Shown here: one piece after another, positions 27,830-37,617 of the stretch
How positions within the stretch are numbered: position 1 is the first letter of the stretch
Layout of the letters: the number at the start of each line of letters is the position of its first letter
NCBI GenBank assembly: GCA_030730585.1
Contig: JANQUV010000058.1
Coordinates: 1 to 53,237 of the forward strand
Direction of reading: 5' to 3'
Length of the DNA stretch: 53,237 nt
DNA from: Haliea sp.
GTDB taxonomy: Bacteria; Pseudomonadota; Gammaproteobacteria; Pseudomonadales; Halieaceae
Notes under the pieces: model-generated
Databases searched by the model: none
What the model saw: only the letters and a program-made list of their open reading frames with translations
What the model was told of the DNA's origin: nothing
Position numbers and translations under genes: made by a program

Positions 27830-28216
27830 ATGAAATTGCGCCAAAAGCAATCGGGAATGTCTCTGCTTGGAGTGCTCATCGTGGCAATCATGGTGGGTTT
27901 TTTCGTTATGTGCGGCCTGAAAATGGGACCTAGCTACTTTGAGTACATGACGGTGAAAGACCTGGTGACGCGTGTTGCCGATGAGCACAATCCCGAGGGT
28001 GACACAATCGCCGATATTCGGCGCAAACTCGAAAACCTGTTTAATACCAACCAAATTTACGGTCTCAACCCCAGAGATATCGAGGTATTCCGCAAAGATG
28101 GCAACACGTGGATAGACGCGAACTATGAAGCGCGTATTCCCCTGATTGGTAGAGTCGATGCCATAATCCGCTTCGATGATTTGGAGTTGCAGGCTGGCGC
28201 GGCGCGCAAGTCCTGA
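27830..28216 (+). CDS. DUF4845-domain membrane protein
   Basis: A 128-residue protein with a basic start (MKLRQKQSG) and one membrane segment (about residues 11-30, LLGVLIVAIMVGFFVMC). The N-terminus resembles type IV prepilin-like proteins, but no cleavage glycine/glutamate signature is firm. The rest is soluble: FEYMTVKDLVTRVA, and a C-terminal IPLIGRVDAIIRFDDL. The DUF4845 family is commonly found between lepB and rnc, as here. Function is unknown. Confidence 0.85.
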   Translation: MKLRQKQSGMSLLGVLIVAIMVGFFVMCGLKMGPSYFEYMTVKDLVTRVADEHNPEGDTIADIRRKLENLFNTNQIYGLNPRDIEVFRKDGNTWIDANYEARIPLIGRVDAIIRFDDLELQAGAARKS

Positions 28217-28222
28217 TGCTGT

Positions 28223-28897
28223 ATGGATAAGCTGGCACAGCTGCAGCGATTGCTGGGGTATCAATTCAGCGATCCTGCTTTGCTGCAGCTCGCTCTGACT
28301 CACCGCAGTGCCTCAGGTACGAATAACGAGCGGCTCGAGTTTCTGGGTGACTCGATCCTCAACCATGTCATTGCAGAAGCTTTGTTTCACCGCCTGCCCA
28401 AAGCGCGTGAGGGGGATCTTAGCCGCCTCCGAGCAAGCCTGGTGAAAGGAGAAACCCTGGCAGAGGTTGGCCGAGAACTGCAGTTGGGGGATTTTCTCCG
28501 GCTCGGCCTGGGCGAGCGTAAAAGTGGCGGCCACCAGCGAGGGTCGATTATTGCCGACGTGCTGGAAGCGGTCACCGGCGCCATCATGCTCGATGGTGGT
28601 GTTGAAGCGTGCCGCAGCTGCGTGTTACGTTGGTTTGCCGGCCGTTTGCGAGGGCTGCAGCCGGGCGTAGTGGGCAAGGATTACAAAACTCGCCTGCAAG
28701 AGTTCTTGCAGGGCCGCGGTGCCGCGTTGCCAGCCTATGAGTTGGTGGCGGTTGAAGGCGAGGATCACGAGCAGCAGTTCCACATTGAATGCCGGTTGCA
28801 GGCGCCAAAGGGATGTTTCCCGGGTACTGGCAGTAGCCGACGTAAGGCCGAGCAGGCCGCCGCACAAGCTGCGCTGGAGGCGCTGTCTAATGTCTGA
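28223..28897 (+). CDS. rnc: Ribonuclease III
   Basis: A 224-residue double-stranded RNA endonuclease for rRNA and mRNA processing. The catalytic motif [12 protein letters not shown] is present, followed by [15 protein letters not shown], which supplies the second acidic metal site. A double-stranded-RNA-binding domain fills the C-terminal third (about 155-223; [19 protein letters not shown] and [17 protein letters not shown]). The stop overlaps the start of era by 8 nt, so the two are translationally coupled. Confidence 0.97.
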   Translation: MDKLAQLQRLLGYQFSDPALLQLALTHRSASGTNNERLEFLGDSILNHVIAEALFHRLPKAREGDLSRLRASLVKGETLAEVGRELQLGDFLRLGLGERKSGGHQRGSIIADVLEAVTGAIMLDGGVEACRSCVLRWFAGRLRGLQPGVVGKDYKTRLQEFLQGRGAALPAYELVAVEGEDHEQQFHIECRLQAPKGCFPGTGSSRRKAEQAAAQAALEALSNV

Positions 28898-29798
28898 TAG
28901 CGAACAGCTCGGCGTGCGCTGCGGTTATGTGGCGATTGTGGGCCGTCCCAACGTGGGCAAGTCGACGCTCTTGAACCATTTGCTTGGCCAAAAAATTAGC
29001 ATTACCTCTCGCAAGCCGCAGACGACTCGTCACCAGGTTCTGGGCATCAAGACGGAAGGTGATTGCCAGATTATTTTTGTCGATACCCCAGGCCTGCATA
29101 AAGTCGAGGCGCGGGCGATAAACCGCTACATGAATCGTGCGGCCAGCAGTGCCATCCGGGATGTGGATGTGATTGTAATGGTTGTAGATCGCACAGCCTG
29201 GACCGACGAAGATGAGTCGGTGATGCAGCGTGTGGTGCAGGCTGGCGTTCCCACGCTGTTGGTGGTGAACAAGGTTGACCTGCTGGACAACAAGCAGGTA
29301 CTGCTGCCCCACCTGCAGTCACTGTCTGAGAAAATGCCAGCGGCGACGATTGTGCCGCTATCGGCTTTACTCGGGCAAAATCTTGATGCTCTGGAGGGTG
29401 AAATTCGGCAGCGCCTGCCGCATGCCGTTCACTTTTTCCCGGAAGACCAAATCACCGATCGCAGTCAGCGCTTTCTGGCGGCAGAAATTGTGCGTGAAAA
29501 AATCATGCGCCAGCTCGGTGATGAGTTGCCCTATGCGGTGGCGGTGGAAATCGAGGAATTTAGCCACGACGGAGCCGTGTTGCATATTTCGGCTTTGATT
29601 TTGGTTGAGCGAGACAGCCAAAAGCGAATTCTGATAGGCGAAGGCGGTAGCCGCCTGCGCAGTATTGGCACCGATGCGCGGCGTGATATGGAGCGACTTT
29701 TTGACAATAAGGTGATGCTGCGACTGTGGGTCAAGGTGAGGTCAGGCTGGTCCGATGACGAACGAGCGCTGCGCAGCCTCGGCTACGATGATCGCTGA
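28890..29798 (+). CDS. era: GTPase Era
   Basis: A 302-residue GTPase that helps 16S rRNA maturation and 30S assembly. G1 is [16 protein letters not shown], the switch II region DTPGLHKV, and G4 is NKVDLL. A KH domain closes the protein ([19 protein letters not shown], residues about 235-290). The ATG at 28890 inside the rnc stop is chosen because the conserved [17 protein letters not shown] start fits; an in-frame upstream start deep in rnc is rejected. Confidence 0.97.
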   Translation: MSDSEQLGVRCGYVAIVGRPNVGKSTLLNHLLGQKISITSRKPQTTRHQVLGIKTEGDCQIIFVDTPGLHKVEARAINRYMNRAASSAIRDVDVIVMVVDRTAWTDEDESVMQRVVQAGVPTLLVVNKVDLLDNKQVLLPHLQSLSEKMPAATIVPLSALLGQNLDALEGEIRQRLPHAVHFFPEDQITDRSQRFLAAEIVREKIMRQLGDELPYAVAVEIEEFSHDGAVLHISALILVERDSQKRILIGEGGSRLRSIGTDARRDMERLFDNKVMLRLWVKVRSGWSDDERALRSLGYDDR

Positions 29799-29815
29799 CT
29801 AGCGGCTCCTGGCGT

Positions 29816-30544
29816 ATGCGCGTCTCTCTTCAGCCTGCCTATTTGCTACACAGTCGCCCCTTTCGCGACAGCAGTTTGCTGTTGGATGTGTTTACCGCAG
29901 AGCACGGTCGTGTTGGTCTCATTGGTCGAGGTGCCCGGCGGCGCAGTCGCGGCGGTTCTCAGGCAGCGTTGCTGCAACCCTTCAAGCCCCTTTTGGTTAG
30001 CTTCTCCGGCCGTGCTGAGCAGAAGCCACTGTTGGCAGTAGAAGCGGCAGGCCCGCTGCCCTCGTTGCTGGCTGAACGTTTGTTCAGTGGCCTGTATCTC
30101 AACGAGCTCTTGGTCCGCCTGCTGCAGCGCCATGACCCTCAGCCCGAGCTGTTTGCGCTGTATGGCGCTACACTTGCTTCACTGGCGTCGAATGAGCCGG
30201 CTGAGCTTCACCTGCGTCGCTTCGAGCTGGGCCTGCTTGATGCACTGGGTTACGGATTCGACCCGGCGGTGGACGGGTATGCAGGGGAATCGGTAGAGCC
30301 GGGTGGCTGGTATCAGTATCAAGCAGAATTTGGTTTGGTTGCCTGCACACAGGCCAGCGTGGCGCCGAGCGCACGCTTTTTGGGCAGTGATCTGCTGGCC
30401 ATTGCGGCAGGCCAGTATGGCGGTGAGTACGGCGTGGCTTTGAAGCGCCTGCTGCGTCAAGCGCTGGCCAGCCACCTCGGCGAACGGCCGCTGCACAGCA
30501 GAGCTCTGTTTCGTCAGTTTCGCGATGCGAGTCAGCAACAATGA
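29816..30544 (+). CDS. recO: DNA repair protein RecO
   Basis: A 242-residue mediator that loads RecA with RecF and RecR. It opens with an OB-fold segment (QPAYLLHSRPFRDSSLLLDVF and GRVGLIGRGARR), followed by a helical domain; LFSGLYLNELLVRLLQRHDP is characteristic of the family. No complete zinc-binding cysteine set is visible, which is common in gammaproteobacterial RecO. Its 3' end overlaps acpS by 4 nt. pdxJ, which often follows recO, is absent here. Confidence 0.92.
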   Translation: MRVSLQPAYLLHSRPFRDSSLLLDVFTAEHGRVGLIGRGARRRSRGGSQAALLQPFKPLLVSFSGRAEQKPLLAVEAAGPLPSLLAERLFSGLYLNELLVRLLQRHDPQPELFALYGATLASLASNEPAELHLRRFELGLLDALGYGFDPAVDGYAGESVEPGGWYQYQAEFGLVACTQASVAPSARFLGSDLLAIAAGQYGGEYGVALKRLLRQALASHLGERPLHSRALFRQFRDASQQQ

Positions 30545-30912
30545 TTGCATTGGGCACCGATATTCTGGAAATTCAGCGCATTGCCGCCGTGGTTGAGCGC
30601 CTCGGTGAGCGCTTTGTACGGCGTATATTGACGCCGGCAGAATGTGCGGAGTATCACGCCAGCCAGCAACCTGTGCGTCTACTCGCCAAGCGCTTTGCCG
30701 CCAAGGAGGCGATTGCCAAGGCGTTGGGAACCGGGATTGGTCGCGGCGTTAGCTGGCAGGATATTGAGGTGCGGCACGATCCTCAGGGAGCACCGCTTGT
30801 GTCCCTCACGGGGGGCGCTGCCGATGTGGTGCATCGCCGCGGTGGCAGCGGTGTGCTGTTGTCTCTGGCCGATGAGCAAGCTTACGTCGTTGCTTTTGCG
30901 GTTCTGCAGTAG
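30541..30912 (+). CDS. acpS: Holo-[acyl-carrier-protein] synthase
   Basis: A 123-residue phosphopantetheinyl transferase that activates acyl carrier protein. GTDILEIQRIAAVVERLGERF carries the metal-binding Asp, and KRFAAKEAIAKALGTGIGRG supplies the second acidic residue and the CoA-binding lysine. The ATG at 30541 overlaps the recO stop by 4 nt. It ends the era-recO-acpS run before a separate cysM unit. Confidence 0.95.
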   Translation: MIALGTDILEIQRIAAVVERLGERFVRRILTPAECAEYHASQQPVRLLAKRFAAKEAIAKALGTGIGRGVSWQDIEVRHDPQGAPLVSLTGGAADVVHRRGGSGVLLSLADEQAYVVAFAVLQ

Positions 30913-30934
30913 TGCGGGCGCGGATAGCCAAACA

Positions 30935-30962
30935 TGCCTGAGCTAAAAAAAATCGCTATACT
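30935..30962 (+). promoter_or_regulatory. Candidate promoter of cysM
   Basis: TATACT (30957-30962) is a good -10 hexamer in the 77-nt gap before cysM. The -35 is weak (TGCCTG, 30935-30940, 16-nt spacer). Only the -10 is convincing. Confidence 0.3.
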
Positions 30963-30989
30963 GAGGCGCCCTCCGGGTTACGGTGAGTT

Positions 30990-31886
30990 ATGTCCGAATA
31001 TCCCACAATAGAAGCCTGCATTGGTAATACACCTTTGGTGCGGCTGCAGCGTCTCCCTGGCGAGACATCTAATACCCTGCTGGTCAAACTGGAGGGTAAT
31101 AACCCCGCGGGTTCGGTGAAAGATCGGCCTGCACTGAGCATGATTGCCGAGGCCGAGGCGCGTGGGGATATTCGCCCTGGAGACACCCTCATCGAGGCCA
31201 CCAGCGGCAATACAGGCATCGCTTTAGCGATGGCCGCCGCGATTCGTGGATACCGTTTGGTGTTGATCATGCCCGCGCACATGAGCAGCGAACGCAAGCT
31301 GGCGATGTCGGCGTACGGTGCCGAACTGGTGGAAGTCAGCCAGGCAGAGGGGATGGAGCGGGCGCGTGATCTCGCACTGGAAATGGAAGCCAAGGGCAAG
31401 GGCCGCGTTCTGAACCAGTTCGGCAACCCTGATAACCCCTTGGCACACTACCGCGGTACGGGCCCGGAAATCTGGCGTCAGACAGGCGGTACGGTGACGC
31501 ATTTCATTGCTTCCATGGGCACAACAGGTACCATCATGGGTGTGTCTGCCTACCTGAAAACGCAGAATCCCGACCTGCAAATTGTGGGTTTGCAGCCGGT
31601 TGAAGGTTCCAGCATTCCGGGTATCAGGCGTTGGCCTGCGGCGTATCTGCCTGCCATTTTTGATGCCGCCCGTGTCGACCGGGTGATGGACATTTCACAG
31701 CAGGAATCGGAACACTACATGCGTGTCATGGCGCGCGAAGAAGGCATTTTTTGTGGCGTCTCTTCAGGCGGCGCGATTGCCGCCGCACTGAAAATTTCCG
31801 CCGAGGTGGAAAACGCGGTGATTGTAGCGATTGTCTGCGATCGTGGTGATCGCTATCTCTCTACAGGCGTATTCGCCGTCCCCTGA
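30990..31886 (+). CDS. cysM: Cysteine synthase B
   Basis: A 298-residue PLP enzyme that makes cysteine from O-acetylserine and sulfide or thiosulfate. The cofactor lysine is K44 in NNPAGSVKDRPAL, and the phosphate loop is ATSGNTGIALAMAAA; PGIRRWPAAYLP and GVSSGGAIAAAL are later family signatures. In Pseudomonas it lies next to rlmD and relA; here relA follows directly with a 13-nt gap. Confidence 0.93.
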   Translation: MSEYPTIEACIGNTPLVRLQRLPGETSNTLLVKLEGNNPAGSVKDRPALSMIAEAEARGDIRPGDTLIEATSGNTGIALAMAAAIRGYRLVLIMPAHMSSERKLAMSAYGAELVEVSQAEGMERARDLALEMEAKGKGRVLNQFGNPDNPLAHYRGTGPEIWRQTGGTVTHFIASMGTTGTIMGVSAYLKTQNPDLQIVGLQPVEGSSIPGIRRWPAAYLPAIFDAARVDRVMDISQQESEHYMRVMAREEGIFCGVSSGGAIAAALKISAEVENAVIVAIVCDRGDRYLSTGVFAVP

Positions 31887-31899
31887 AGGACGCTGCAGT

Positions 31900-34131
31900 A
31901 TGGTTAGAGTACGGGAGCACTCACACGTTACGCCCACCGGCGAGATTGATCTTGAGCGCTGGTCGGCGCAGCTACCGGTTACGCAACGTGGGGATGACCG
32001 CGCGCTGGTGCTCGAAGCCTGCATCTTGGTGAGAGAGGCCAGTGCGCGGCCGGGGCGTGACCTACCCGACTGGTCGCATGAAGCGGATTGTTTTGTCGCA
32101 GGCCTGGACATCGCCCTTATTCTCGCTGAGCTGCATGTGGGTACGGAATGTCTCACTGCAGGCATTGTTTATCGTGCCGTACGTGAGGAGCGCTTGAGTC
32201 TGGATGAAGTAGAGCAGCGGTTTGGCCCCGGGGTCAGTCAACTACTCACCGGGGTACTGCGCATGGCGGCCATTAGCGACCTCAAAACGCAAAGGGACTC
32301 TCCGGTTTTAGGCCAGCCTCTTGGCCAAAAGGATAACATCCGCAAGATGCTGGTAGCGCTGGTTGATGATGTGCGCGTGGCATTGATCAAGCTGGCTGAA
32401 CGCACCTGTGCCATTCGAGCGGTCAAAAACGACGAGGAGCGTCGCTGGCCAGTGGCTCGCGAGGTTTTCGATGTCTACGCCCCGCTGGCTCACCGGCTAG
32501 GTATTGGTCAGTTGAAATGGGAGCTGGAGGATCTGTCCTTTCGCTACACTTATGGCGATGCTTACCGCAAGATTGCCCACCTTTTGGACGGCAAACGCCT
32601 TGAGCGCGACCGCTATATTGGCCGAGTAGGTGACGAGTTGACCCGCGTGTTGGGTGACGCCGGCTTGCAGTTCAATATCAGTGGCCGCGCGAAGCATATC
32701 TACAGTATCTGGCTCAAAATGCAGCGCAAGGGGATTGGTTTTTCGCAGGTCTACGACATTCGTGCTGTGCGTATATTAGTGCCTGAAATCAGGGATTGTT
32801 ACGCAACTTTGGGTTTGGTGCACGGGCTCTGGCGCAATATTCCCAACGAGTTCGATGATTACATCGCCAACCCCAAGGAAAACGGTTATCGCTCTCTGCA
32901 CACAGCGGTAATAGGGCCGGAGGGTAAAATACTGGAGGTTCAGATTCGCACAACGCAGATGCACGAGGAATCCGAACTCGGTGTTTGCGCACACTGGCGC
33001 TATAAAGGTTCGGACAGCCCCACCAGTGTCGCGAACAGTTACGAAGAAAAAATTGCCTGGTTGCGCCAGGTGCTCGATTGGCATGAGGTGACTGGCGACA
33101 GTTCTGACGTGGCCGAGCAGTTTAGTGCTGATCTCGCTCAGGACAGAGTCTACGTGTTCACGCCTAACGGTGATGTGGTGAACTTGACGCAGGGTGCAAC
33201 ACCCCTGGATTTTGCCTATCACGTGCACACGGAAGTCGGCCACCGCTGTCGCGGTGCGAAAGTTAACGGTGTTATTGCGCCGCTTACCAACACCTTGAAA
33301 ACCGGCGATCGGGTGGAAATTCTTACCAGCCGCCAAGGCGCCCCGAAGCGTGACTGGCTACAGTCAGGGCTTGGTTATCTGCGTACGTCGCGCGCACGGG
33401 CCAAAGTGCAGCAGTGGTTCAAGGCTCAGGGGCGAGACGATAACGTTGACGCAGGAAGGCATTTGGTCGAGCGCGAGTTTCGTCGTTTAGCGCTGACTAG
33501 TGTTGACTACCGGCGCGTGGCCGACAAGGTCAATATGCCGACCGTCGATGATATGTATGCGGCTGTGGGTTCCGGCGACCTGGCCTATGCCACTGTACTT
33601 AATGCCGCCCAAACATTGGTAGGCAAGCGTGCTGAACCGCAGTTACAAGTGGCTCGCCCCGGTAGTGACCCAGTGTCTCGTGCTCAAATTCGGGTGCAGG
33701 GTGTGGGTAATTTACTCACGCACATGGCCGGATGCTGCAAGCCTTTACCGGGTGATGCCATCACCGGATTTATTACGCGTATTCGCGGCGTCAGTATTCA
33801 CCGTAGTGACTGCGCTCGTTTGCTCAGTCTGCAGGAGACTGGTCCGGAACGTGTGGTTGAGGTTGAATGGGGCGCAGCGCCGCGCGAGAACTACGAAGTC
33901 GACCTGGCGATTGAGGCTTATGACCGACAGGGTCTGTTGCGCGACATTACTAGCTTGTTTGCCAACGCGCGCATCAACGTTTTGGCGATTGCGACTCAAA
34001 CCAACAAGAAGCAGCACACCGCGACCATGCGCTTAACGGTTGAAGTGCCCGACCTGGGTGCCTTATCCAGGCTGCTGGAGAGAATCAATCGCCTAAGCAA
34101 CGTGATCTCCGTTGTGCGGGTTTCAGAGTAG
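31900..34131 (+). CDS. relA: (p)ppGpp synthetase RelA
   Basis: A 743-residue stringent-response enzyme. The N-terminal region is HD-like but lacks the His-Asp pair, so it is a synthetase-only RelA rather than SpoT. The synthetase domain shows YDIRAVRILVPEIRDCY, NPKENGYRSLHTAVIG and EVQIRTTQMHEESELGVCAHW. A TGS domain (VYVFTPNGDVVNLTQGATP), the CC/zinc-finger-like part with MAGCCKPLPGD, and a C-terminal ACT domain follow. The ATG at 31900 has AAGGA 9 nt upstream; an in-frame upstream start lies inside cysM and is rejected. mazG follows after 9 nt. Confidence 0.96.
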   Translation: MVRVREHSHVTPTGEIDLERWSAQLPVTQRGDDRALVLEACILVREASARPGRDLPDWSHEADCFVAGLDIALILAELHVGTECLTAGIVYRAVREERLSLDEVEQRFGPGVSQLLTGVLRMAAISDLKTQRDSPVLGQPLGQKDNIRKMLVALVDDVRVALIKLAERTCAIRAVKNDEERRWPVAREVFDVYAPLAHRLGIGQLKWELEDLSFRYTYGDAYRKIAHLLDGKRLERDRYIGRVGDELTRVLGDAGLQFNISGRAKHIYSIWLKMQRKGIGFSQVYDIRAVRILVPEIRDCYATLGLVHGLWRNIPNEFDDYIANPKENGYRSLHTAVIGPEGKILEVQIRTTQMHEESELGVCAHWRYKGSDSPTSVANSYEEKIAWLRQVLDWHEVTGDSSDVAEQFSADLAQDRVYVFTPNGDVVNLTQGATPLDFAYHVHTEVGHRCRGAKVNGVIAPLTNTLKTGDRVEILTSRQGAPKRDWLQSGLGYLRTSRARAKVQQWFKAQGRDDNVDAGRHLVEREFRRLALTSVDYRRVADKVNMPTVDDMYAAVGSGDLAYATVLNAAQTLVGKRAEPQLQVARPGSDPVSRAQIRVQGVGNLLTHMAGCCKPLPGDAITGFITRIRGVSIHRSDCARLLSLQETGPERVVEVEWGAAPRENYEVDLAIEAYDRQGLLRDITSLFANARINVLAIATQTNKKQHTATMRLTVEVPDLGALSRLLERINRLSNVISVVRVSE

Positions 34132-34140
34132 GGGAATTGT

Positions 34141-34953
34141 GTGTCCACGACGCGTTATACCATCGGTGATTTATTGCGCGTGATGCAGCGCCTGCGGGAC
34201 CCTGAGGGTGGCTGCCCCTGGGATCTGCAGCAAGATTTCCGCAGCTTGGTGCCCTCGACGCTGGAGGAATGTTACGAGTTGGCGTCTGCCATTGAGCACG
34301 GAGACTATCCGCATGTTGCGGAGGAACTGGGTGATGTGCTGTTCCAGGTGATTTTTTACGCACAGTTGGGTGCCGAGCAGGGGCTCTTTTCCTTCTCGCA
34401 GATCGTCGATACCCTGGTCGAAAAGCTGCTGCGGCGTCACCCTCATGTGTTTGTGGATGGTGACATTGAGCAGCGCCTTGATTCGCGTGTTTCGGTTGTC
34501 GAGGTAAAGCACAGTTGGGAAGCCATCAAGCGTGAAGAGCGTGCATCTCGCGCTCAGCGAGGCGCAATGGACGACGTCCCCGCTGCCTTGCCCGCGCTGC
34601 CGCGGGCGCAGAAGCTACAAAAAAGGGCGGCGCTGGTAGGTTTTGATTGGCCCGATCCGCAGTCTGTGTTCGCCAAGCTTGATGAAGAGCGAGCCGAGCT
34701 GGAGCAGGCAATCGCTGCGGGCGATGCTGCTGCTATTGCCGACGAAATGGGTGATCTCTTGTTCACCTGTGTGAATTTGTCGCGCCAGCTTGGCCTGGAC
34801 GCCGAGAGTACGTTGCGTCAGGCCTCGGACAAATTCGAGCACCGGTTCAGGGTGATGGAATCCGCGGTTGCGGAGTCTGGTCGAGGTTCTTTGACGGCGC
34901 TTGCCGGTGAGGAGCTCGAAGCCCTCTGGATGGCTGCCAAGGCCCGGTGTTAG
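34141..34953 (+). CDS. mazG: Nucleoside triphosphate pyrophosphohydrolase MazG
   Basis: A 270-residue pyrophosphatase that hydrolyses NTPs to NMPs and limits (p)ppGpp-linked stress. Both MazG repeats are present, each with an EExxE-type acidic helix: LEECYELASAIEHGDYPHVAEELGD.. in the first and LDEERAELEQAI / DEMGDLLFTCVNLSR in the second. GGCPWD near the start is a family signature. It begins at GTG 34141, just after relA; relA-mazG is a standard pair in gammaproteobacteria. Confidence 0.95.
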   Translation: MSTTRYTIGDLLRVMQRLRDPEGGCPWDLQQDFRSLVPSTLEECYELASAIEHGDYPHVAEELGDVLFQVIFYAQLGAEQGLFSFSQIVDTLVEKLLRRHPHVFVDGDIEQRLDSRVSVVEVKHSWEAIKREERASRAQRGAMDDVPAALPALPRAQKLQKRAALVGFDWPDPQSVFAKLDEERAELEQAIAAGDAAAIADEMGDLLFTCVNLSRQLGLDAESTLRQASDKFEHRFRVMESAVAESGRGSLTALAGEELEALWMAAKARC

Positions 34954-34961
34954 GGCGGGGC

Positions 34962-34990
34962 TTGTGCAAAAACCTGCCCATGTGTATGGT
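34962..34990 (+). promoter_or_regulatory. Candidate sigma-70 promoter of adk
   Basis: TTGTGC (34962-34967) and TATGGT (34985-34990) with a 17-nt spacer lie in the 123-nt gap before adk, about 90 nt upstream of its start. Hexamers only. Confidence 0.4.
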
Positions 34991-35076
34991 TACCGCCCTC
35001 CATTTGTAAGGCCTTTTTGGTACGCTCCGCAGCGGCACAGGGCACAGCTGCACGATAACCTTGAGGATCCATCTGA

Positions 35077-35724
<648 letters not shown>

Positions 35725-35840
35725 TTTCTGGTGCCTTGCTCATAAGCCTCGCGGCGTTTCGATGACCGTGATGCGATAGCCACTCACTACAGTTTTCTGC
35801 GCGACGATTCTTGCGGGCGCTCTGTAGGGTTGCAATTGTG

Positions 35841-35869
35841 TTGTTGTAAGCCCTGATGAATGTTGCTAT
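35841..35869 (+). promoter_or_regulatory. Candidate sigma-70 promoter of the H1-like gene
   Basis: TTGTTG (35841-35846) and TGCTAT (35864-35869) with a 17-nt spacer lie about 45 nt before the H1-like start, in AT-rich sequence. Confidence 0.4.
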
Positions 35870-35914
35870 TTTGCTTTTGGGTTCTGTACTTAATCACAGT
35901 TGGAGACAACGCAT

Positions 35915-36838
35915 ATGGCAACGGTCAAAGGTAAGGCGAAAGTAAAAACCGGAGCGCGCAAAGCGCCGGCCAAAAAGGTGCCACGCAAAAATGCGTCTGC
36001 TGCCACAGTGAAACGAAAGTCCAGCACCGCGGCAGCCGAGAAAAAAGCACGTGCCGCACTGGTGAAATTGCAATCAACAGTAGAGTCGGAAAAGAAAGCA
36101 CTCGCTGATGCGCGCGCTCGCTTAAAGGCCGCACGCACTGCGGCCGATGCTCGTGCCAAAAAAGCAGCAGCAAAGGCCGTCGAACGCGCCAATTCGCGTG
36201 TTGATGGAGCAGGTGCGAAGTTAGATGCTATGCGCCAACGTGTGAAACATGTGATTGCGGATGCGCAGTTGGCCGCTCGTCGCTTGGCTGCTGAAGAACG
36301 CATTCTCGCCAAGAAAGTTGAAATTGCGGCAAAAGCGGAAGCCGATAAAGCGCGTGCACTGGCCAAACACGCAAAGCAGTGGAGCAAGGAACGCAGCAAG
36401 GCCGATGCGGAAAAGCTGGCAGCGATCGAGAAGAAAGTGCTTGCGAAGCTGCGCTCTGCAGAGAAAAAAGTGGAGGCGGTTGCCAAGTCTGCGTTCGGTA
36501 AAGTGCGCGCTGGCCGCAAATCCATCGGGGCCAGTGTGAACTCAGCGCTATCCGGAGCTGCCAAGCAAGGAAAGAAAAAGGCGCCTGTAAAGTCGGCGGC
36601 AAAAAAGTCGGTACGCTCCGCATCTAAAGCGAAGCTCAAGGGCGCTGCCGTAAAGAAAGCAGTGACCAAAGCGAAGTCCAAGCCGGCGGCAAAATCCAAA
36701 GCCAAGCCAGCCGCCAAAGCAAAATCGGCCGCCAAAGCCAAGCCAGCGGCAAAAGCCAAAGTAACTGCCAAAGCAAAGCCAGCCAAGAAAAGCTCCGCAG
36801 CACCCAAGCGCAAGGCTCGCGCTACCCCTTCTGCGTAA
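35915..36838 (+). CDS. AlgP-like histone H1-type DNA-binding protein
   Basis: A 307-residue, very basic protein of mostly Lys and Ala. The N-terminal half is an Ala/Arg/Glu/Lys coiled-coil-like region (KKALADARARLKAARTAADA and similar), the C-terminal half a tail of KPAAKAK/AAKAK repeats, like eukaryotic H1 tails and like AlgP/AlgR3 of Pseudomonas. It likely binds DNA non-specifically. The ATG at 35915 has GGAGA 8 nt upstream. A strong intrinsic terminator follows. A long open frame on the other strand is a by-product of the skewed codons. Exact role is unknown here. Confidence 0.85.
   Translation: MATVKGKAKVKTGARKAPAKKVPRKNASAATVKRKSSTAAAEKKARAALVKLQSTVESEKKALADARARLKAARTAADARAKKAAAKAVERANSRVDGAGAKLDAMRQRVKHVIADAQLAARRLAAEERILAKKVEIAAKAEADKARALAKHAKQWSKERSKADAEKLAAIEKKVLAKLRSAEKKVEAVAKSAFGKVRAGRKSIGASVNSALSGAAKQGKKKAPVKSAAKKSVRSASKAKLKGAAVKKAVTKAKSKPAAKSKAKPAAKAKSAAKAKPAAKAKVTAKAKPAKKSSAAPKRKARATPSA
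36686..36787 (+). repeat. Tandem Lys/Ala codon repeats
   Basis: The 3' part of the H1-like gene repeats units close to GCCAAAGCCAAGCCAGC with small variation. This encodes the KPAAKAK tail and is a likely place for length change between strains. Confidence 0.7.
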
Positions 36839-36860
36839 AGCTTCTTGGTTGAGGCGAGAG

Positions 36861-36898
36861 CCCGCATCGGTAACCCGGTGCGGGTTTTCTGTTTTTTC
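36861..36898 (+). terminator. Intrinsic terminator after the H1-like gene
   Basis: CCCGCATCGG (36861-36870), loop TAAC, CCGGTGCGGG (36875-36884): a 10-bp stem with one G-T pair, followed by a T-rich run (TTTTCTGTTTTTT). It sits 22 nt after the gene and 20 nt before tsaB, so it should isolate the two. Confidence 0.88.
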
Positions 36899-36918
36899 TG
36901 TCTCGTGTAGTAGATTCT

Positions 36919-37617
36919 ATGACCCGTATTCTTGCGATTGATACTTCTACCGACGCCTGTTCGGTGGCTTTGTTGAGTGGTGACAGCGTGCAGGCCTTGC
37001 TGGAACATGCTCCAAGGCGCCACAACCAGTTGTTGTTGGGGATGCTGCGAGAGCTACTGCCAGACGGCCCGAGCGGCTTGGACGCCGTGGCCTACGGCTG
37101 CGGGCCAGGTTCATTTACCGGTTTGCGTATCACTGCCAGCGCCGTGCAGGGGATCTGTTTTGCGGCACAGCTGCCGGCCCTGCCGGTATCTACCCTGGCC
37201 TCGCAAGTGCAAACAGCGATTCGTCTGGGGTTTGCCGCTGAGGGTAGTTGGGTGCTGAGTACCTTGGACGCGCACATCGGAGAGCTCTATTGGGCGCTGT
37301 TTGAGGTGGTGGATGCGCGGCCTCGTGCTGTTTCTGCTGATTCTGCTTGCGATCCGGAAGCGTTAACAATTTCAGGAGACCAGCCGCTGATTGCCGTGGG
37401 TAGCGGTCTCAACTATCAAAATGCCATACCGGCTCAATTGCAGAGCCGTTTCACGAGGACCTGCCCGGAGCTGGAACCCTGCGCAGAAGATCTCCTGCCT
37501 TTGGCTCAGCGAGCATTGGCGGCCGGTGAAATACAGTCGGCGGATGCAGTTTGCCCAGTGTATGTGCGCGATGAAATTCGTTGGAAAAAACTCGCTGAGC
37601 AGGGGCCCCGTAGCTGA
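36919..37617 (+). CDS. tsaB: tRNA threonylcarbamoyladenosine synthesis protein TsaB
   Basis: A 232-residue partner of TsaD in making t6A at position 37 of ANN-decoding tRNAs. ILAIDTSTDACSVALL is the N-terminal ASKHA nucleotide-fold motif and GCGPGSFTGLRI is the family signature; HNQLLLGMLRELL is close to the TsaB consensus. The stop overlaps the uppP start by 1 nt. Confidence 0.95.
   Translation: MTRILAIDTSTDACSVALLSGDSVQALLEHAPRRHNQLLLGMLRELLPDGPSGLDAVAYGCGPGSFTGLRITASAVQGICFAAQLPALPVSTLASQVQTAIRLGFAAEGSWVLSTLDAHIGELYWALFEVVDARPRAVSADSACDPEALTISGDQPLIAVGSGLNYQNAIPAQLQSRFTRTCPELEPCAEDLLPLAQRALAAGEIQSADAVCPVYVRDEIRWKKLAEQGPRS

Noticed and set aside
36686-36787. Short repeats that could suggest a CRISPR or minisatellite
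   Set aside because: They are in-frame Lys/Ala codons inside a gene, with no spacers.
35890-37023. Long open frame (377 codons) on the minus strand over the H1-like gene and tsaB
   Set aside because: It mirrors the skewed Lys/Ala codons and has no homologous domains or ribosome-binding site.
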